Assembly (NCBI GenBank): GCA_964523405.1
Contig: CAZGAQ010000065.1
Location: forward strand, 1 to 10,159
Origin: CAZGAQ01 sp964523405
Lineage (GTDB): Bacteria > Planctomycetota > Phycisphaerae > UBA1845 > Fen-1342
Reading direction: 5' to 3'
DNA: 10,159 bases
A program made the position numbers and the translations under genes. Positions 6,743 to 10,159 of the stretch are shown one piece after another. The notes beneath the pieces are model-generated. The model was given only the letters and a program-made list of their open reading frames with translations, searched no databases and was not told the DNA's origin. The first letter of the stretch is position 1, and each line of letters starts with the position of its first letter.

Positions 6743-8031
6743 GTCTTCGCCTGTCCCCTCACCCCCCCCACCACCTGACACCGCACCTCAATATCATGCC
6801 CCGCCAACTCCTCCACATACCGCTCCAGCGGTAACGCCACCTCCAACGGCCGCGCCCCCGGCGCTACCAGTCGCCGCGCCTGCAAATGCGCCACCAGCGC
6901 TGCCGGAAACGCCGTCGTCCGCTCCATCGCCGTGAAACCCGTCCGCCCGTCGTGAAAATCCAGCAAATCGTACACCCGCCGACACGCCCGCCCCCCGTGC
7001 CGCCCGCTCACCGTACACCGCAGCACCACCAGATCCCGCACTTCGGGGAACGCCAGCCGCGCCTCCATCAGCTTCCGCAACACCGCCTTCGGCTGCACTA
7101 CCGTCCCGTCCGCCAGCTCCATGCGCTCTTCGAAACACCCCAGCCCAAATAGTGCCCGCACAATCGCGAAGTGCCCCGGCCAGCGTACCGTCTTGTAGTC
7201 GTACGACTCCAGCTTCCCTAGAAACGTCTCCGCGCACGTGCTCGTCCCGCCGGACGTGACGGCCGCCTCGCACCGCCCCAGCGGCGGCGGAAACTCGATC
7301 TCTTCCAGCTCCGTCAGCGCCGGCACATCCACCCGCTTCCCATCGCGCAAGAACTCCCCGCACCCGCTGTACTCGTTGATCAGCCCGTCGAAGTTGAACA
7401 CCAGCTTGTACCCCAGCGGCCCCACCGGATGCTGCGGCAAACCCCCGCACCGCACCTGCGCATGCCGCGGCTCGTCCATCGCCCCCACCCCATGCGCCGC
7501 GAGGATGTTCCCCAGCCCCGGCGCCAGCCCGCAATCCGGCAGAATGCTCACGCCCGCTTTCACCGCCCGCTCGTGCCGCGCAAGCTGCCGCAACACCACC
7601 TGCGTGTTGCCGCCCAGGTCGCAGAACGACGCCCCCGCCGCCAGCGCCGCATCCGTCAGCGCCTCGTTGTATCGATACGGCACCGCCGACAGCACGACGT
7701 CCGCCCCCTGCACCACGCTGGCTACTTCCCCCGCATTCGTCACGTCGCACCGCACGGCCGTGAGTTGCACACGCGGCGGGATTTCAGGGCACCCCGGGCG
7801 AACCGCCTCACGACCCGCGTCCGGCACCGCTTCGGTGTGGCCGGTACGCGCCGCGGCGTTACCCGTGTTGGTCGCAGCCAGCAGCCCGGTCAGGCGTTCC
7901 GCGCCGCGCCGCGCGAGTTCCCCGTCCATATCTGCGAGCGTCACACGCCCCGCTTCGCCATTTCGCGCCAAGTCATACGCCAGCGCCACCCCCTGCCGCC
8001 CCGCACCCAGCACCACGTACTGATACGACAT
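6733..8031 (-). CDS. Saccharopine dehydrogenase-family oxidoreductase (lysine 6-dehydrogenase-like)
   Basis: 432 residues from the ATG at 8031. I prefer this to an ATG six codons upstream because GAGGT sits 5 nt before it and the Rossmann strand begins at once. VVLGAGRQGVALAYDLA (6-22) is the dinucleotide-binding turn. DVVLSAVPYRYNEAL (111-125), DLGGNTQVV and ILPDCGLAPGLGN (163-175) are typical of the saccharopine dehydrogenase N-terminal domain. YDYKTVRWPGHF (277-288) marks the C-terminal substrate domain. Members reduce or oxidise amino acid Schiff-base adducts with NAD(P). The pattern is nearest L-lysine 6-dehydrogenase, but carboxynorspermidine or saccharopine enzymes share much of it. 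An insertion of about 37 residues (52-88, Ala/Thr/Gly/Pro-rich) lies between early Rossmann elements. The last residues (TLG-stop) come from a repeat arm. It stands alone, convergent to the kinase gene. Confidence 0.88.
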   Translation of the reverse strand: MSYQYVVLGAGRQGVALAYDLARNGEAGRVTLADMDGELARRGAERLTGLLAATNTGNAAARTGHTEAVPDAGREAVRPGCPEIPPRVQLTAVRCDVTNAGEVASVVQGADVVLSAVPYRYNEALTDAALAAGASFCDLGGNTQVVLRQLARHERAVKAGVSILPDCGLAPGLGNILAAHGVGAMDEPRHAQVRCGGLPQHPVGPLGYKLVFNFDGLINEYSGCGEFLRDGKRVDVPALTELEEIEFPPPLGRCEAAVTSGGTSTCAETFLGKLESYDYKTVRWPGHFAIVRALFGLGCFEERMELADGTVVQPKAVLRKLMEARLAFPEVRDLVVLRCTVSGRHGGRACRRVYDLLDFHDGRTGFTAMERTTAFPAALVAHLQARRLVAPGARPLEVALPLERYVEELAGHDIEVRCQVVGGVRGQAKTLG

Positions 8032-8172
8032 GCCGCACCTCGCCAACATGAAATGGCCTGGTCTGCTATCCCGCGCGGACCGGCCCCATCATCGCCTACC
8101 GCCCGTACATTGCACAAGCGTGCGGCCGCCCCGCGGGTCCTCACGCGTGCATCCCGATGGATTGGGGCAGCC

Positions 8173-8214
8173 GTCATTCCGAGCGCAGCGAGTTGTCATT
8201 CCGAGCGCAGCGAG
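8173..8214. repeat. Two tandem copies of GTCATTCCGAGCGCAGCGAG
   Basis: Identical 20-mers occupy 8173-8192 and 8195-8214, separated by TT. The second continues into GAATCT. This type of sequence is a common dispersed intergenic repeat in several bacterial phyla. The 141 nt before it, back to the dehydrogenase start, show no gene and no convincing promoter. Confidence 0.7.
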
Positions 8215-8263
8215 GAATCTGCCTGAACCAACGTCATGCCCCCCGACGAACCGCACCACGTGT

Positions 8264-8307
8264 GCCCCTTCCCACTTCCCCACCTCCCCACTTTCCCACT
8301 CCGCCCT
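8264..8307. repeat. Pyrimidine-rich simple-sequence tract
   Basis: Loose repeats of CCCCACTT / CCCCACCT give a strand of almost only C and T. No ribosome site or coding pattern is attached. It is probably a non-coding simple repeat of a kind frequent between genes in such genomes. Confidence 0.5.
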
Positions 8308-8311
8308 CGAC

Positions 8312-8550
8312 TGGCCGCTTCAGCGGCCAACCCCGGCGCAGCCGGGCCTCCCGTAGGGCAGGTTGCGCGCCCGCCGATAGACCACCACCGCGTCGCCACG
8401 CCGCCAACCACCACACGCCGCAACCCGCCGTCTTCGCCCCATCGGGGCGCCGGAATGTAGCAACGGGTGGAGCGGCCACGTGGCGCCGCCACGCCGCAGC
8501 ACAACCCGTGGAAGGAACCTCACGCTCTTCATCCTGCCCCGGCGGGGCAG
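8312..8550. repeat. Cluster of at least five GC hairpins (composite repeat element)
   Basis: Perfect short stems follow one another. TGGCCGCT/AGCGGCCA lies at 8312-8329, CCCGGC/GCCGGG at 8332-8346, CGCCCC/GGGGCG at 8435-8449, CGTGGC/GCCACG at 8479-8493, and CTGCCCC/GGGGCAG at 8534-8550. The fourth stem lies inside a wider pair ACGGGT (8463-8468) and ACCCGT (8503-8508). Open frames crossing the region on both strands are Arg/Pro/His-rich and unlike proteins. I take it as a non-coding mosaic of dispersed repeats or a structured RNA, not a gene. Confidence 0.5.
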
Positions 8551-8657
8551 AGGAATCGCACGCCCCGCGGCCCGCCGGACGATGGTCCGCGCGCCGCACG
8601 CGTCGGCCTTCCCGCCAATCGGGCAGCACTCGTCATCTACTCGTAGCGCCGTCTACC

Positions 8658-8774
8658 TTGAGGGACCCGCGCTACCTGGCCCTGTGCGGCCTAATCAACA
8701 TTTCGGTCCCGGGCGGCCTGGCCTGCGCGTCGGCCATCCTCGTCGGCGGTACGATCCCGCACCTACTGGACATC
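8658..8774 (+). pseudogene. Possible gene fragment encoding a hydrophobic segment
   Basis: One plus-strand frame from the TTG at 8658 reads LRDPRYLALCGLINISVPGG and continues through ACASAILVGGTIPHLLDIS. Almost every third codon position is G or C, and the composition resembles a membrane helix. The other frames look like shadows. Upstream, the frame runs into the hairpin cluster. Downstream, it is antisense to the zinc-ribbon gene that begins at 8775. No ribosome site precedes the TTG and I recognise no family. It may be a truncated gene remnant or a chance pattern. Confidence 0.25.
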
Positions 8775-9686
8775 TCAGCGTCCGGCATTCGGACCCGCGC
8801 GCGGCTCCTCCCCTCCGAAGGTTGTTCCGCACTCTGGACATCGGCTCACGCTACCGAAAAGAATGTACCCGCACTGCGAACAACGGGGCCGACCCGACTC
8901 CTTCTCACGACGTAACGCACGCGCCAGTCTCATGCAGCCCAGCACAACCACCAGGGGCCACAGAGGACTCCACGCCTGAAAGACGCCGTCCCTGGTACAT
9001 TTGCATTTCCAATCCCACCATGCGAAACGCGGCGCGCCGGTGTCGCCCTCCCGGACAATCAGGTCGACCAGCAACGACCTGTCACTCGGGCCGTAAAGAT
9101 AACTCCCTACGCAAATACTCCCCTCCTGAAGCCATATGCTAGTCGCCCCGGGACCGATCCCCACGCCTACCCAGAGCACGCTGCTAATGCACATAGCCGC
9201 CAAGACAGCCCAGAAGCTAGCCCCCCACAAACGGGTCATTAGGTTGCGCCTCTTCCTGACAGCCATATGGTCCGGGAGCGCGCTCTGCGTCGCCCCCGGT
9301 TGCTTCCGTCCACGCCAGAGACCGAGCCCCCACACCATCCATCGCCTGGGCTTTCCGGAACAGACCAGATACCCAATGGCTCCTGGAGCCATGATCGGCC
9401 ACAACGGGCAGCTCAGCGATATCCCATCGGACGATCGCTGCAGGTTGCCATCCCACAACGCAAGACGCGGATAATCGATATAGCTCCAACTCACGTTCAC
9501 GCGCAATGGAAGAACCGACCAGTCATCCGGAAAACACAGGCTAAAGTCGCACATCCCTTCGCGAATTGAAGACTGCACCAGTACGTTACCGGAGCCGAGG
9601 ACGATATCACATACGGAGCTTACTGCTACGAGGGCACCGGCTGCAATCATCCAGAGCGCACACCAACTCGTCAGATATCTTCGCAC
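8775..9686 (-). CDS. Tandem-duplicated membrane protein with one C-terminal zinc ribbon
   Basis: 303 residues from the GTG at 9686, which follows AGGGAGCAAG. An ATG at 9773 would add 29 poorly coding residues. Two related halves are visible. Half 1 (about 2-116) has a membrane helix at 5-28, an outside loop, PRLALWDG, then SCPLWPIM leading into a second helix. Half 2 (about 146-260) repeats this with a helix at 153-175, PRFAWWDW and WSPLWPLVVV. Only half 2 continues into RCSQCGYILFGSVSRCPECG, a C-x2-C-x10-C-x2-C zinc ribbon (C269, C272, C283, C286). Small planctomycete membrane proteins often have one such helix-loop-helix unit plus a CGYxLxG...CPECG ribbon. This looks like a fusion of two paralogs with the first ribbon lost. 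GC is visibly lower than in the neighbours. Function is unknown. Confidence 0.75.
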   Translation of the reverse strand: MRRYLTSWCALWMIAAGALVAVSSVCDIVLGSGNVLVQSSIREGMCDFSLCFPDDWSVLPLRVNVSWSYIDYPRLALWDGNLQRSSDGISLSCPLWPIMAPGAIGYLVCSGKPRRWMVWGLGLWRGRKQPGATQSALPDHMAVRKRRNLMTRLWGASFWAVLAAMCISSVLWVGVGIGPGATSIWLQEGSICVGSYLYGPSDRSLLVDLIVREGDTGAPRFAWWDWKCKCTRDGVFQAWSPLWPLVVVLGCMRLARALRREKESGRPRCSQCGYILFGSVSRCPECGTTFGGEEPRAGPNAGR

Positions 9687-9712
9687 CTTGCTCCCTTTGA
9701 TTCGCCTTTGAC

Positions 9713-9752
9713 ACAATCGGGACACGCTCGGAGGCAGGCAACACTCTTCGCA
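9713..9752 (-). pseudogene. Possible frameshifted zinc-knuckle remnant
   Basis: Just upstream of the chosen start of the zinc-ribbon gene, the minus strand encodes CEEC (9741-9752) in one frame and CPDC (9713-9724) in the next. The 16 nt between them put the two out of frame. Together they resemble the two knuckles of the ribbon ending the neighbouring gene, with part of the loop missing. This could be the tail of a decayed upstream paralog, but short matches like this can arise by chance. Confidence 0.25.
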
Positions 9753-9793
9753 CTCCCTCCGCCCGCGCGCCATGCCGCCAGCGGCTCAACACC

Positions 9794-9799
9794 AGCATA
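9794..9799 (-). promoter_or_regulatory. -10-like TATGCT upstream of the zinc-ribbon gene
   Basis: TATGCT on the minus strand matches the -10 box proposed for the lipoprotein gene. No good -35 is present. The start near 9787 would give a leader of about 14 nt to the ATG at 9773 or about 100 nt to the GTG at 9686. Confidence 0.2.
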
Positions 9800-10159
9800 G
9801 TCGCCGCCCGCCCGCCCGGGAATGCCGACCTGCCGCAGGCGCCCCCTCCCCCGCCCGCTACGCCGCGCCCGCAGCCTGATGGCTGATAGCTGGCAGCACC
9901 TACCCTTTGTGCCCTTCGCTGTGTCTATGCGATCTAGGACTGCGGAATCGCTACTCCCGCCGCGCCATCCCCCCCGCGCATCCTGCGTTCCCCCGCCCCC
10001 TCAATCCCTTAATCCTCAGACCCTCAATCCCTGTTCCCGCGCCCCTCGCGGTGTCAATCCCACCACCATCAACCACAACGCGACCGTATCCGCCCGACTC
10101 CGCCACTCCCCACCCCAATTCGCCCTTGGCCACTCATAACTCGCCACTCCTGGGGCGGG
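9800..10159. other. Non-coding right end with simple repeats
   Basis: I see no gene here. The sequence is low-complexity: GATGGCT-GATAGCT-type units near 9879-9893, a CAGCC-TGAT-GGCTG stem at 9872-9885, and two copies of CCCTCAATCCCT at 9998-10009 and 10021-10032 within a run of TCAATCC/TTAATCC words. The longest open frames read as Gly/Arg or Pro/Ser repeats and lack ribosome sites. Confidence 0.6.

Noticed and set aside
8173..8214. Start of a CRISPR array
   Set aside because: There are only two copies with a 2-nt spacer and no cas genes; a CRISPR needs longer unique spacers.
8157..8657. Long open frames through the repeat-rich intergenic region on both strands
   Set aside because: They pass through hairpins and simple repeats and translate to Arg/Pro/His/Ser-rich sequence with no start signal.

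Overview
The window looks like a piece of a high-GC Planctomycetota chromosome, most likely Phycisphaerae or a relative. Three things suggest this. There is a planctomycete-style type II pseudopilin (A|FTLVELLVVVAVIGLL, with a C-terminal YIDGRV). There is a small membrane protein ending in a C-x2-CGY...CPEC zinc ribbon. The intergenic DNA is rich in short GC hairpins and simple dispersed repeats. The assignment is by inference; no marker gene is present.

Layout. At the left edge is a tRNA-Glu (UUC). Positions 238-4202 hold four genes on the minus strand. In transcription order these are a pseudopilin; a membrane-anchored, helical, Gly-rich protein 15 nt behind it; then, after a 240-nt gap with its own promoter, a duplicated beta-helix-like lipoprotein; and an M19-type dipeptidase 35 nt behind that. 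The dipeptidase carries Gln where the substrate-binding His is expected. On the plus strand from 4410 comes a CpxR-like response regulator followed by a CpxA-like histidine kinase. The divergent region between pseudopilin and regulator (4203-4409) contains GTAAA-N5-GTAAA, the arrangement known for enterobacterial CpxR boxes. Autoregulation, and possibly control of the envelope genes on the other side, is therefore a concrete hypothesis.

Convergent to the kinase is a saccharopine-dehydrogenase-family gene (6733-8031, minus), whose last codons and stop lie inside one arm of a REP-like inverted repeat. From 8032 to 8774 there is no convincing intact gene. That stretch holds a two-copy tandem repeat, a pyrimidine-rich tract, at least five closely spaced GC hairpins and a short coding-like fragment. 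Next is a minus-strand gene of visibly lower GC (8775-9686). It has two copies of a TM-loop-TM unit but only one zinc ribbon, as if two paralogous genes had fused. The right end (9687-10159) is non-coding simple sequence with a possible broken zinc knuckle.

The most interesting reading is a Cpx-like envelope-stress module outside Proteobacteria. The pieces are sensor kinase and regulator, a CpxR-like box, and divergent envelope genes that include a helical membrane-anchored protein with two degenerate CpxP/Spy-like motifs. The two-component genes are firm, the box is a good match, and the CpxP analogy is speculative.
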